Below are positions 54,119 to 62,038 of a DNA stretch of 64,000 nt, piece by piece. Each line of letters starts with the position of its first letter. Positions within the stretch are counted from its first letter, which is position 1. The DNA lies in contig NZ_LMRV01000001.1 of assembly GCF_001428245.1 (NCBI RefSeq), forward strand, positions 282,601 through 346,600. Direction: 5' to 3'. The notes under the pieces were generated by a model. The model did not search any database. It was given only the letters and a program-made list of their open reading frames with translations, and was not told the origin of the DNA. The position numbers were made by a program, and so were the translations under genes. This DNA is from Paenibacillus sp. Soil522. Lineage in GTDB: Bacteria; Bacillota; Bacilli; Paenibacillales; Paenibacillaceae.

Positions 54119-55941
54119 TGAGCACGAGTGTCAAAGCAAAGGCCAGCAACAAAAATGAACGCTTCATCTATCAGGACGACGAGCTAATCGAAAAACCTTT
54201 TAACTGGGGACAATTGCGCCGATTGTTTATGTACATGAAGCCTTATTCGAAACAATTGATGCCTGTTATATTCATGATGATTCTCGGGACGATGACCCGG
54301 CTCGGCGTGCCGGCGCTCGTCATCCTCGCGATCGATGAAGCGATCGCCCCGGGGAGCGGGGAGACGAGCGTACAGAAGCTGCTTATCTTCGCCGCTATTA
54401 TGCTGTTGTTGTATATTATACAATGGGCATCCAATACGTACCGGATCAAATATACGAATATTATCGGACAAAAGGTCATTTATGACCTAAGAAACCATTT
54501 GTTCCAGCATATTCAAAAGTTGAGCTTCCGTTTCTACGATAAACGTCCGGCCGGCTCGGTGCTCGTTCGCGTAACGAACGACGTAAATGCGCTGCAGGAT
54601 CTGTTCACGAACGGGGTCGTCAACCTGCTGATGGACTGTGTACAGCTGTTCGGTATCGTTATTATTTTGCTCATATGGAACTTTAAACTTGGACTTGCGG
54701 TAATGATTACCGTGCCGCTCATGTTTCTCGTATCGACGACGTTGCGCAAAAGAATCCGTTTCGCCTGGCAGGATGTCAGGATGAAGCAATCCCGTATCAA
54801 CTCCCACTTGAATGAAAGCATTCAAGGGATGAAAGTAACGCAAGCATATGTGCAGGAAAAAGACAACATGAGCTTTTTCGAACATATGAATACGGACAAT
54901 ATTAAGTCGTGGAACAAAGCATCCGCGCTCAACCAAGCCTTTGGACCCATTATCGAGGTCACATCGGCAATCGGAACGTTTATCCTGTTCTGGTACGGCG
55001 CTCATCTCATTCAAGCCGGAGCGATCACGGTCGGCTTGCTGGTCGGATATGCCAATTATATCGGTAATTTTTGGGACCCGATCAACCGGCTCGGTCAAAT
55101 GTATTCCCAGCTGCTCATTGCGATGGCATCCTCGGAGCGCATCTTCGAATTTATCGATGAGGAGCCGACAGTCGCCGAGTTAACCGAAGCCAAACCGCTG
55201 CTAAAAATTAAAGGCGACGTGAAGTTCGACCGCATCGTGTTCGAGTACGAGAAGGGTAGGCCGGCTCTGAAGGGCGTTACAATTGATGTGAAGGCCGGTC
55301 AATCTATTGCGCTTGTCGGGCATACCGGCTCGGGCAAAAGCACGATCATTAACCTGCTCTGCCGCTTTTATGATCCGGTGGAGGGACGCGTACTCATCGA
55401 TGGCGTCGATATCCGTGACGTCACGATTGAGAGTCTGCGCTCGCAGGTCGGCATCGTGCTCCAGGATACGTTTATTTTCGCAGGCACGATCCGCGACAAT
55501 ATCCGCTACGGTCGACTGAATGCAACGGATGCGGAAGTCGTGAAGGCGGCTCAGGCCGTCAATGCCCATGATTTCATTATAGGGCTGCCTGACGGGTACG
55601 ACACGCAGGTAGAGGAGAGAGGAAATGTGCTCTCCATGGGTCAACGCCAGCTGTTGTCATTCGCGCGGGCGCTGCTTGCTGATCCGCAAATTTTAATTTT
55701 GGACGAAGCAATGGCGAGCATCGATACCGAAACCGAGCTGAAAATTCAAGAGGCGCTTAAAGCGCTGCTCGCGGGACGCACATCCTTCATGATCGCTCAC
55801 CGTTTGTCGACGATTCGCCATGCGGATGAAATTATCGTGCTTGACCATGGTAAGATCGTAGAGCAGGGCAACCATGAATCGCTCATTGCAAGACGCGGCG
55901 TTTATAACGGCTTGATTGAGGCGCAATACCGTTTTCTATAA
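54118..55941 (+). CDS. ABC exporter, transmembrane-ATPase half-transporter, canonical-site subunit
   Basis: A 607-residue partner of the preceding protein. Six membrane spans at about 40-330; Walker A GHTGSGKSTI (about 398-407), signature LSMGQRQ in place of LSGGQ, and Walker B ILILDEAMAS with the catalytic Glu. The sequence is preceded by a charged cytosolic tail of about 40 residues. Overlaps by one base with the first subunit. Resembles the BmrCD/YheHI type; substrate unknown. Confidence 0.87.
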   Translation: MSTSVKAKASNKNERFIYQDDELIEKPFNWGQLRRLFMYMKPYSKQLMPVIFMMILGTMTRLGVPALVILAIDEAIAPGSGETSVQKLLIFAAIMLLLYIIQWASNTYRIKYTNIIGQKVIYDLRNHLFQHIQKLSFRFYDKRPAGSVLVRVTNDVNALQDLFTNGVVNLLMDCVQLFGIVIILLIWNFKLGLAVMITVPLMFLVSTTLRKRIRFAWQDVRMKQSRINSHLNESIQGMKVTQAYVQEKDNMSFFEHMNTDNIKSWNKASALNQAFGPIIEVTSAIGTFILFWYGAHLIQAGAITVGLLVGYANYIGNFWDPINRLGQMYSQLLIAMASSERIFEFIDEEPTVAELTEAKPLLKIKGDVKFDRIVFEYEKGRPALKGVTIDVKAGQSIALVGHTGSGKSTIINLLCRFYDPVEGRVLIDGVDIRDVTIESLRSQVGIVLQDTFIFAGTIRDNIRYGRLNATDAEVVKAAQAVNAHDFIIGLPDGYDTQVEERGNVLSMGQRQLLSFARALLADPQILILDEAMASIDTETELKIQEALKALLAGRTSFMIAHRLSTIRHADEIIVLDHGKIVEQGNHESLIARRGVYNGLIEAQYRFL

Positions 55942-56076
55942 CAGCTGTTCATAAAATGGTTGATTTTTACCCTTGGAACCTCCACAATGGAAGAAAAAAC
56001 GAACCGAAGCGCATGTCCGCAACCTTTAGGGCAGTGGACAACGTTTCGATTTGCTTCCAGGAGGTTCTTTTTGTTT

Positions 56077-57258
56077 ATGTATGGATCACCGCTAACATCG
56101 AACGCCCGTAAACTGCTGCTGCTTGGCTCCGGCGAGCTTGGAAAAGAGGTTGTGCTGGAGGCTCAGCGTCTAGGCGTTGAAACGATCGCCGTAGACCGGT
56201 ATGCGAACGCGCCGGCCATGCAGGTCGCGCATCGCAGCTATACGGTCGATATGCTGGATGGAACGGAGCTGCGCCGCATTATCGAAGAAGAGCGTCCGGA
56301 TTTTATCGTTCCAGAAATCGAAGCGATTGCAACGGAAACGCTGCTTGAGCTTGAGAAGGAGGGACACCGCGTCATTCCTACTGCACGCGCCGCATGGCTA
56401 ACGATGGACCGCGAAGGTATTCGCCGCCTCGCTGCCGAGACATTGGAGCTTCCGACGGCACCTTACCGTTTCGCCGATACGCTGGACGAGCTTCGCCTTG
56501 CGGCATCAGTGCTTGGCTTTCCTTGTGTCATTAAGCCGATCATGAGCTCTTCGGGCAAAGGGCAGAGCGTATGCCGCTCCGAATTAGAGCTTGAAGCATG
56601 CTGGAATTATGCGATGGAGGGCGGCCGCGCGAAGAAGCAGCGGATTATCGTGGAGGGCTTCATAACATTTGAATCCGAAATTACGCTGCTGACCGTTCGC
56701 TCCGTTTCGGGTACGAGCTATTGCCCGCCGATCGGACATGTTCAGAAGGATGGCGATTACATTGAATCCTGGCAGCCGCATGAAATGACCGAGCAGCAAA
56801 TCGCTCAAGCGGAAGAGATAGCCCTCCGTATTACGGATGAGCTTGGCGGGTATGGCATTTACGGCGTCGAGCTTTTCCTCACGAAGGATGGCGTTTTATT
56901 CAGTGAAGTGTCGCCGCGTCCGCATGATACAGGCATGGTGACAATGGCTACTCAGGATTTATCCGAATTTGCCCTTCATGTTCGAGCAATTCTTGGGTTT
57001 CCGATACCGGCGGTTCGTTTGCTGACGCCAGGCGCATCGCATACGCTGAAAGCAGATCGCGAAGCTGCCTCATTCCGGATCGGCGGTATCGAGGAAGCTC
57101 TTGCGGTACCAAACACGCAGGTTCGCGTGTTCGGCAAACCGGAGACGAAAGTAGGCCGCCGTATGGCTGTTGCGCTTAGCAGCGCTCCCGATGTGGAGCA
57201 GGCACGGGAAACAGCGCGTTTAGCCGCAGAAGCTCTCTATATCGAATACAATAACTAA
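56077..57258 (+). CDS. purT: Formate-dependent phosphoribosylglycinamide formyltransferase
   Basis: A 393-residue ATP-grasp enzyme that formylates GAR with formate and ATP, bypassing folate-dependent Pur[12 protein letters not shown] (about residues 16-26), the [10 protein letters not shown] region and the ATP-grasp core [13 protein letters not shown] (about 155-167), and [11 protein letters not shown] near 285 are diagnostic. AGGAGG lies 12 nt before ATG 56077; TTG 56071 is 6 nt away and possible. The frame is open to 55960 without a ribosome site. Confidence 0.93.
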   Translation: MYGSPLTSNARKLLLLGSGELGKEVVLEAQRLGVETIAVDRYANAPAMQVAHRSYTVDMLDGTELRRIIEEERPDFIVPEIEAIATETLLELEKEGHRVIPTARAAWLTMDREGIRRLAAETLELPTAPYRFADTLDELRLAASVLGFPCVIKPIMSSSGKGQSVCRSELELEACWNYAMEGGRAKKQRIIVEGFITFESEITLLTVRSVSGTSYCPPIGHVQKDGDYIESWQPHEMTEQQIAQAEEIALRITDELGGYGIYGVELFLTKDGVLFSEVSPRPHDTGMVTMATQDLSEFALHVRAILGFPIPAVRLLTPGASHTLKADREAASFRIGGIEEALAVPNTQVRVFGKPETKVGRRMAVALSSAPDVEQARETARLAAEALYIEYNN

Positions 57259-57274
57259 TTAACAATAAACAAAG

Positions 57275-57319
57275 AAACCTCCAGAATTCCAAACATGCGG
57301 ATCTGGAGGTTTTTTTTGC
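57275..57319 (+). terminator. Terminator after purT
   Basis: AAACCTCCAGA / TCTGGAGGTTT perfect 11-bp stem with 16-nt loop, then TTTTT. Marks the right end of the conserved chromosomal part. Confidence 0.9.
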
Positions 57320-57409
57320 CTTTTTTATGTAGAACTGACGGACATGTAAATCCAACATCATAAATACAATAAGATAACGTTTTAGCAGGTATCCATTTGC
57401 ACGGAGGCG

Positions 57410-57898
57410 GTGAAATCATTGGTGAGTTCCTGGAGACATGAGGGCATACGCGATCCTCATACCCAGGCGACATTTCAGGCGCTTGTCGATGCCATAATTC
57501 CGCCTTATTGCCTATGTACTGGGACCCCGGTGACGGTTCAAGCACCGGGGGCGTTACATCTTCGTATTCAAGATTACGTCATTTGGGATCTGGATCATTC
57601 TGTAGAGTTACAACCATCGGGGGATACAGACAGCATTCCTTTATCTAAGTCAACCGCGCTATTGCTTGATATCCCCCTTGAAAATCTTCCCCGGCCCTAT
57701 CAAAATAACCCTGTACACATTCAGGTCAAGATGTCTTCCATTCATCAATTAACTTTATTCGGCTATTACTCGGAATGGTTCGGATATGGAACGACACGGC
57801 TTTTACCGTCAAACCTTAGAAGAATCGAATGCTGCCCGCCTGGCTGGAGTTTGACCCGGTACACAAGTAGCTCGAAAGTATGGCAATCGCGTCATTAA
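57410..57898 (+). CDS. Unknown protein, possibly a shortened or decaying copy
   Basis: A 162-residue ORF. DPHTQATFQALVDAIIP at the start and TLFGYYSEWFGYGTTRL near residues 114-130 look like real protein. The end (GWSLTRYTSSSKVWQSRH) is polar and unconvincing, as if the reading frame had drifted. From memory, longer Paenibacillus proteins share the FGYYSEW segment, so an internal or C-terminal loss is likely. Start may be GTG 57410 or TTG 57419 (GGAGG at 57402). Confidence 0.4.
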   Translation: MKSLVSSWRHEGIRDPHTQATFQALVDAIIPPYCLCTGTPVTVQAPGALHLRIQDYVIWDLDHSVELQPSGDTDSIPLSKSTALLLDIPLENLPRPYQNNPVHIQVKMSSIHQLTLFGYYSEWFGYGTTRLLPSNLRRIECCPPGWSLTRYTSSSKVWQSRH

Positions 57899-57899
57899 G

Positions 57900-58100
57900 A
57901 TGTTTATGCAAAGCGGTAGAACGTGGGATAGCGAGGAAAGCTGGGAAAGCAACATTGAAGGTTTGGAGGGTGCTACTGAACTTAGTGATAGCTTCCACAA
58001 GGAAATGAAATCCGCGTGGGATTGGAAGGAAGCTATGCCTGATCTCGTTGCCCGTTCCAATATGATCGAAGTCATTACTGACGAGCGCTTTTGTAAATAA
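57900..58100 (+). CDS. Small ORF, possible C-terminal fragment of a larger protein
   Basis: A 66-residue ORF with MKSAWDWKEAMPDLVARSN near the centre. There is no ribosome site, and the frame upstream is open for about 16 codons with protein-like sequence (TQVARKYGNRVIK) before a TGA, so it looks like the tail of a lost gene. A terminator follows 8 nt later, which is normal for a real 3' end. Confidence 0.35.
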   Translation: MFMQSGRTWDSEESWESNIEGLEGATELSDSFHKEMKSAWDWKEAMPDLVARSNMIEVITDERFCK

Positions 58101-58107
58101 TCGGTAC

Positions 58108-58135
58108 CGCGCCGAAAGGCGCGAAGCTTTTTTAT
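58108..58135 (+). terminator. Terminator in the accessory region
   Basis: CGCGCC / GGCGCG stem with GAAA loop, then AAGC and six T. Confidence 0.8.
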
Positions 58136-58156
58136 CAAATATTGGAGGGGTTGGAT

Positions 58157-58381
58157 ATGAAATATTGCCCAAACTGTTGTACATTGCTGGAACGAGCGGA
58201 TTACATGGAAGACGAGAATAGTTTTGAGGAAGAATTGGTTTGCATGGAATGTGAAGATGACAAGTATTATCCGATCGACGTGGAACCGCCTTGCTGCATT
58301 TGCGATACAGACGATGATATTGATCAAGACAGCGGTTTTATTTGCACCGCCAGTAAGTATTATCTGCGTGATGAAAATTGA
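58157..58381 (+). CDS. Small cysteine-rich (zinc-ribbon-like) acidic protein
   Basis: A 74-residue protein with CPNCC at residues 4-8, CMEC near 29-32 and CCIC near 44-47, and many Asp/Glu. Two zinc knuckles are likely. GGAGGGG lies about 8 nt before ATG 58157, a good ribosome site. Function unknown; small acidic Cys-rich products next to gene tails are sometimes immunity proteins, but nothing proves that here. Confidence 0.5.
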   Translation: MKYCPNCCTLLERADYMEDENSFEEELVCMECEDDKYYPIDVEPPCCICDTDDDIDQDSGFICTASKYYLRDEN

Positions 58382-58562
58382 ATTTAATAATAGGTTTAAC
58401 TCAATTGAAAATGGATGTTTTGGAAATGTAATTAATAGTTACAGTCGCAAACGTGATGTTTTAGATGATTTTACTCCATGGCGAATAATACACAAGTCAG
58501 TTTTGTATCATACGGGAAAATATTCTCAACCCGCGTGGTTATTGGGTTTTTACGTTAGTTGA
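58371..58562 (+). CDS. Possible 63-residue ORF overlapping the Cys-rich gene
   Basis: The ATG lies in the last 11 nt of the Cys-rich gene. The product contains DDFTPWRIIHKSVLYHTGKY and is AT-rich in codon choice. No ribosome site is visible; it would need coupled translation. It may be a random or decaying frame. Confidence 0.25.
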   Translation: MKIEFNNRFNSIENGCFGNVINSYSRKRDVLDDFTPWRIIHKSVLYHTGKYSQPAWLLGFYVS

Positions 58563-58569
58563 CCGAAAC

Positions 58570-58605
58570 AAAGAGCAGGCTGCCTCCGAGGCAGCTGCTC
58601 TTTGT
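58570..58605 (+). terminator. Terminator of the small-ORF cluster
   Basis: AAAGAGCAG-GCTGCCTC pairs with GAGGCAG-CTGCTCTTT; TGTTG follows. Confidence 0.7.
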
Positions 58606-58659
58606 TGAGCGACATAACACCTTTCTGTGGTTCGCAACAGCAGATCACGGCACTAATAA

Positions 58660-58799
58660 AATACCTAGATAATCAGTATAGTTTAAGCAGTGGTGGGTTA
58701 CGGGGCGATACTCGGGTGACATCAAAACTGTGACTACACCCGTAGAAGCCTGTGTGGCGTGATCTTCGGACAGGGGTTCAAATCCCCTCGCCTCCACCA
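58660..58799 (+). pseudogene. 3'-end fragment of tmRNA (ssrA)
   Basis: The last about 100-140 nt read like the 3' part of tmRNA: ACTGTGACTACACCCGTAGAAGCC, then the T-arm CAGGGGTTCAAATCCCCTC... and the acceptor end CGCCTCCACCA at 58789-58799. The 5' half of tmRNA, with its tag ORF and GGATTCGACAGG-like start, is absent from the preceding DNA. It is therefore a remnant, as left by integrative elements that target the tmRNA 3' end. A hairpin terminator follows at once. Confidence 0.72.
58784..58799 (+). repeat. Left copy of 16-bp direct repeat (candidate att site)
   Basis: CCCCTCGCCTCCACCA, the last 16 nt of the tmRNA fragment. The identical sequence recurs at 63386-63401, 4,602 bp away, in the same orientation. 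Confidence 0.65.
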
Positions 58800-58802
58800 T
58801 GC

Positions 58803-58834
58803 AAATCCACAACCGCACGAGGTTGTGGATTTTC
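58803..58834 (+). terminator. Terminator after tmRNA fragment
   Basis: AAATCCACAACC / GGTTGTGGATTT perfect 12-bp stem with 6-nt loop, then TCGCTTTC. Confidence 0.75.
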
Positions 58835-58864
58835 GCTTTCATCGCCTTTATCTCGGAAAAAGAC

Positions 58865-58903
58865 AGAGCCAAGCCATTTGTAACGATGGCCTGGCTCTTT
58901 TTT
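58865..58903 (+). terminator. Second terminator upstream of the ger operon
   Basis: AGAGCCAAGCCAT pairs with ATGGCCTGGCTCT (one mismatch), then six T. No gene lies between it and the first terminator, so the 58.56-59.03 kb gap contains only the tmRNA fragment, terminators and a promoter. Confidence 0.8.
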
Positions 58904-58976
58904 GATCTACACCACATGCAGGTTCATCCCGAAAGCGCGTTCGTCTTCAACGGGAGTTCTTTAGTTTAAAAAGGTC

Positions 58977-59006
58977 TTGACAAGACGATACTTGATTTAA
59001 TAATAC
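58977..59006 (+). promoter_or_regulatory. Candidate promoter of the ger operon
   Basis: TTGACA (58977-58982) with a 17-nt spacer to ATAATA or 18-nt to TAATAC (59001-59006). This resembles a vegetative sigma-A promoter; I could not find a clear sigma-G-type -10 (CATANTA) in the 100 nt before the start. Confidence 0.45.
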
Positions 59007-59028
59007 GAGTGAAACACGAGGGTTAACG

Positions 59029-60552
59029 ATGGAAGCTCTGAAAACAAGTCTGGAAGAAAATATTCAGCAGGTAAAAGCAGCTCTTGGAAACAGCGGAGAT
59101 ATCATCATCCGAGAAATTCCGCTTGGATCAGAAGGGAAAATCAAAGCTGCGATTCTCTACACCAAAGGATTGGTAAATACCAATTCTGTTCATAATTTTA
59201 TCATCGAATCTCTCATGTTGGATACCCGGGGAACGGAGTTTGAGCAAAAGGTTTCTTCCGGTCAGAATGCTTTACAGCTCATCAAGGATTTTGCCCTTAC
59301 GGTAGGCGAAATTAAAGATGTAACGGATTTTGAGACGCTGTTTACCACCCTTTTATCAGGGAAAACCATTTTCTTACTGGATGGATATACGCAAGGTTTT
59401 GCCATCGGATTGGCCGGATGGGAAAATCGCGGGGTGACGGAGCCTACCTCCGAATCGGTGATACGCGGACCAAAGGAAGGTTTCTCGGAAACTTTATTTA
59501 CCAATACCGCATTGATTCGTCGAAAAATCAAAGACCCTAACCTGTGGTTAGAGAGCCGGAAAATAGGGAGAGTCACCAAAACGGATGTCGCGATCATGTT
59601 TATCAAAGGGATTGTAAATGACAAGGTGGTCGAAGAATTACGCTCTCGTCTGGATCGAATTGATATCGACGGGATATTGGAAAGCGCCTATATCGAGGAA
59701 TTGATTCAGGACGAAACCTACACTCCTTTTCCTACGGTGTACAATACTGAACGTCCTGATGTGATTGCAGCCGGATTATTGGAAGGGCGTGTTGCAATTA
59801 TAATCGATGGAACTCCCTTTGTTCTCTTAGTCCCTGCTTTGTTCGGCCAATTCAATCAGGCAGCCGAAGACTATTATCAACGTGCGGATATCGGAACACT
59901 TATTCGTTTGCTTCGATATTTAAGTTTTTTTATCGCCTTGTTGGCACCTTCTCTCTACATTGCCATTACCACTTTTCATCAAGAAATGATCCCGACCCCA
60001 CTGCTGATCAGTTTGGCAGCCCAACGGGAAGGGGTACCCTTTCCTGCTTTTATTGAAGCTCTCGTGATGGAAATGACCTTTGAAATTCTGCGGGAAGCTG
60101 GAGTGAGACTGCCGAGAGCCGTAGGTCAAGCGGTATCCATAGTAGGGGCGTTAGTCATTGGACAAGCTGCTGTAGAGGCTGGCATTATATCTGCGGCGAT
60201 GGTTATTGTGGTATCCATCACTGCAATCGCGAGTTTTGTATTTCCATCTTATAATATGGCGATTTCCGTAAGAATTTTACGGTTTGGGTTAATGGGGCTT
60301 GCCGCTTCCTTTGGTTTATTTGGCATTACCTTGGGTTTAATTGCACTCGTGCTTCACTTGTGCAGCTTGCGTTCTTTTGGGATTCCCTATATGAGTCCTT
60401 TTGCGCCTTTCATTCTTGCGGATCAAAAGGATATGCTGTTTCGGTTGCCGCAGTGGGCATTGTTTTCACGCCCGCGCTTAATCAGTCAGAAAAACGTGAT
60501 TCGAGAGCAAAATCCTCCGACACCAAAACCGGAACCGCGAAAACGACTATAG
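59029..60552 (+). CDS. Spore germination receptor A subunit (GerA/GerKA family)
   Basis: A 507-residue protein of the inner spore membrane. A large cytosolic N-terminal part (about 1-285, with VSSGQNALQLIKDF and LLSGKTIFLLDGYTQGFAIG) is followed by about five membrane spans (285-465) containing PTPLLISLAAQREGVPFPAF and a basic Pro-rich tail. The A subunit is a core part of nutrient germinant receptors. First of four genes; A, C, D and B are all complete. Confidence 0.92.
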   Translation: MEALKTSLEENIQQVKAALGNSGDIIIREIPLGSEGKIKAAILYTKGLVNTNSVHNFIIESLMLDTRGTEFEQKVSSGQNALQLIKDFALTVGEIKDVTDFETLFTTLLSGKTIFLLDGYTQGFAIGLAGWENRGVTEPTSESVIRGPKEGFSETLFTNTALIRRKIKDPNLWLESRKIGRVTKTDVAIMFIKGIVNDKVVEELRSRLDRIDIDGILESAYIEELIQDETYTPFPTVYNTERPDVIAAGLLEGRVAIIIDGTPFVLLVPALFGQFNQAAEDYYQRADIGTLIRLLRYLSFFIALLAPSLYIAITTFHQEMIPTPLLISLAAQREGVPFPAFIEALVMEMTFEILREAGVRLPRAVGQAVSIVGALVIGQAAVEAGIISAAMVIVVSITAIASFVFPSYNMAISVRILRFGLMGLAASFGLFGITLGLIALVLHLCSLRSFGIPYMSPFAPFILADQKDMLFRLPQWALFSRPRLISQKNVIREQNPPTPKPEPRKRL

Positions 60553-60579
60553 GGGATCGGAAAGGAGCGAGTGGGAACG

Positions 60580-61782
60580 ATGAAACGAAAATTGTTCATG
60601 CTGGGGATTCTCATTCTCGTCCTGACCGTGAACACCGGTTGTTGGAACCGCAAGGAATTGAATGAGCTCGCTATCGAAGTGGCAATGGGGTTCGATAAAT
60701 CGGGGGATAAATATCGAATCACTTCTCAAGTGGTTGATCCCGGAGAAGTGGCGGCGAAGGATGGCGGTACAGGACGTACACCGGTCATAACCTATCAAGC
60801 CACAGCAGATACTCCGTTTGAGGCGAGAAGGAAAATGACAACGATGAGCCCCAGAAAAATCTATTCCGCTCATATTCGAATGGTTGTCATCGGCGAGGAA
60901 TTAGCAAGAGACGGAATAGAAAATTTTTTGGATTTCCTATCGCGGGATCATGAACATCGGGCGGATTTTTTTATTGTTGTGGCGAAGGGGACAAGTGCCG
61001 AAAATGTACTGAAGATCTTAACGCCTCAGGAAAAAATTCCTGCCAATGAACTGTTCGATTCCCTTAAAACGTCGGAGAGAGCTTGGGCGCCCACTTCAGG
61101 CGTCACATTGCATGATCTCCTATCCGATCTCGTGAGTACGGGGAAACATCCAGTCTTAACCGGCCTAAAAGTGAAAGGGAGTCAGGAAATAGGTCAAAGC
61201 AAGGAAAATGTAGAAAAGATTGATAATCCTACCCGATTGCAATATATAGGACTTGGCGTTTTTAAAAAAGATAAACTCGTAGGTTGGCTAAATGAAACTG
61301 AAAGCAAAGGGTATAACTATATCATGGACAACGTGAAAAACACAGTGGGCGTTATCCGCTGTCCGAAAGGAGGAAAAGCCGTTTTGGAGGTCATTCGAAG
61401 CAAAGCGGCGATGAAAGGGAAGGTAAAGAACGGAAAACCGGAAGCTGATGTCGAAATCCGTATAGAAGCTAATGTGGGGGAGGTAGAATGCAAGAACCTT
61501 GATCTAACCCAAACAAACACGATCTATGAAATGGAAGCAAGAGCGGAACAAAAGGTAAAAGAATTTGCTGAAAAAACAATCAAGAAAGCGCAGAAAAAAT
61601 ATAAAGCGGATATATTTGGCTTTGGGGAAGCCATTCGCCGTACAGATCCTAAATTTTGGAAGACGGTAGAAAAGAATTGGGATCAGGAATTTACGGATCT
61701 TCCGGTGAATGTAAAGGTTGACGTAAAGATTCGACGCACAGGTACCGTCAGTCAATCCTTCCTGAAAGGGTTAGAGGAGTAG
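60580..61782 (+). CDS. Spore germination receptor C subunit, lipoprotein (Ger(x)C family)
   Basis: A 400-residue lipoprotein. The signal peptide (about 1-22) ends VNTGCWN with the lipidated Cys. WNRKELNELAIEVAMGFDKS and the downstream IYSAHIRMVVIGEELARDGI are family features, and the C-terminal GerAC domain includes VEVRIEA-like strands. It is tethered outside the inner membrane. AAGGAG at 60562 supports ATG 60580 over GTG 60571. Lies 27 nt after the A subunit. Confidence 0.92.
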   Translation: MKRKLFMLGILILVLTVNTGCWNRKELNELAIEVAMGFDKSGDKYRITSQVVDPGEVAAKDGGTGRTPVITYQATADTPFEARRKMTTMSPRKIYSAHIRMVVIGEELARDGIENFLDFLSRDHEHRADFFIVVAKGTSAENVLKILTPQEKIPANELFDSLKTSERAWAPTSGVTLHDLLSDLVSTGKHPVLTGLKVKGSQEIGQSKENVEKIDNPTRLQYIGLGVFKKDKLVGWLNETESKGYNYIMDNVKNTVGVIRCPKGGKAVLEVIRSKAAMKGKVKNGKPEADVEIRIEANVGEVECKNLDLTQTNTIYEMEARAEQKVKEFAEKTIKKAQKKYKADIFGFGEAIRRTDPKFWKTVEKNWDQEFTDLPVNVKVDVKIRRTGTVSQSFLKGLEE

Positions 61783-61788
61783 AGGCTT

Positions 61789-62022
61789 ATGTGGATCGTC
61801 TTTGGAATTCTTACGTTAGCTGTTGTAATCGCCTTCATCGATGTTCCTTACCTTTTGAAACAAGGGTTGAAAAAGGAGCTCTGGACATTTTCGATCCTGC
61901 TCCTGTTAGGAACGGGGTTAAGCATTGCCGAAGGATTGCAAGTGGAGATCCCCAACCCAATGGATGCGTTGGCTTTTATTTATAAGCCGCTTATTGATTT
62001 ACTATTCGGTTTATTTAAGTAG
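61789..62022 (+). CDS. Small two-span membrane protein, candidate germination receptor D subunit
   Basis: A 77-residue protein with two hydrophobic segments (about 2-20 and 33-47) and a hydrophobic C-terminus (AFIYKPLIDLLFGLFK). Short two-span D proteins are known in or beside ger operons of Bacillus and modulate receptor function. It sits between the C and B genes with 6 and 16 nt spacing, so it is part of the operon. GAGGAG-like sequence precedes ATG 61789. Confidence 0.7.
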   Translation: MWIVFGILTLAVVIAFIDVPYLLKQGLKKELWTFSILLLLGTGLSIAEGLQVEIPNPMDALAFIYKPLIDLLFGLFK

Positions 62023-62038
62023 AACGGAGTGGGAAAAG

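Noticed and set aside
55941-56076. Possible PurR box upstream of purT (AAAAAACGAACCGA)
   Set aside because: Only a partial match to the AWWWCCGAACWWT pattern and no second half-site at the expected distance.
58645-58917. 90-residue minus-strand ORF containing MVEARGFEPLSE
   Set aside because: This reading is the antisense of the tmRNA T-arm and acceptor stem and crosses a terminator; such products are well-known artefacts of RNA genes.
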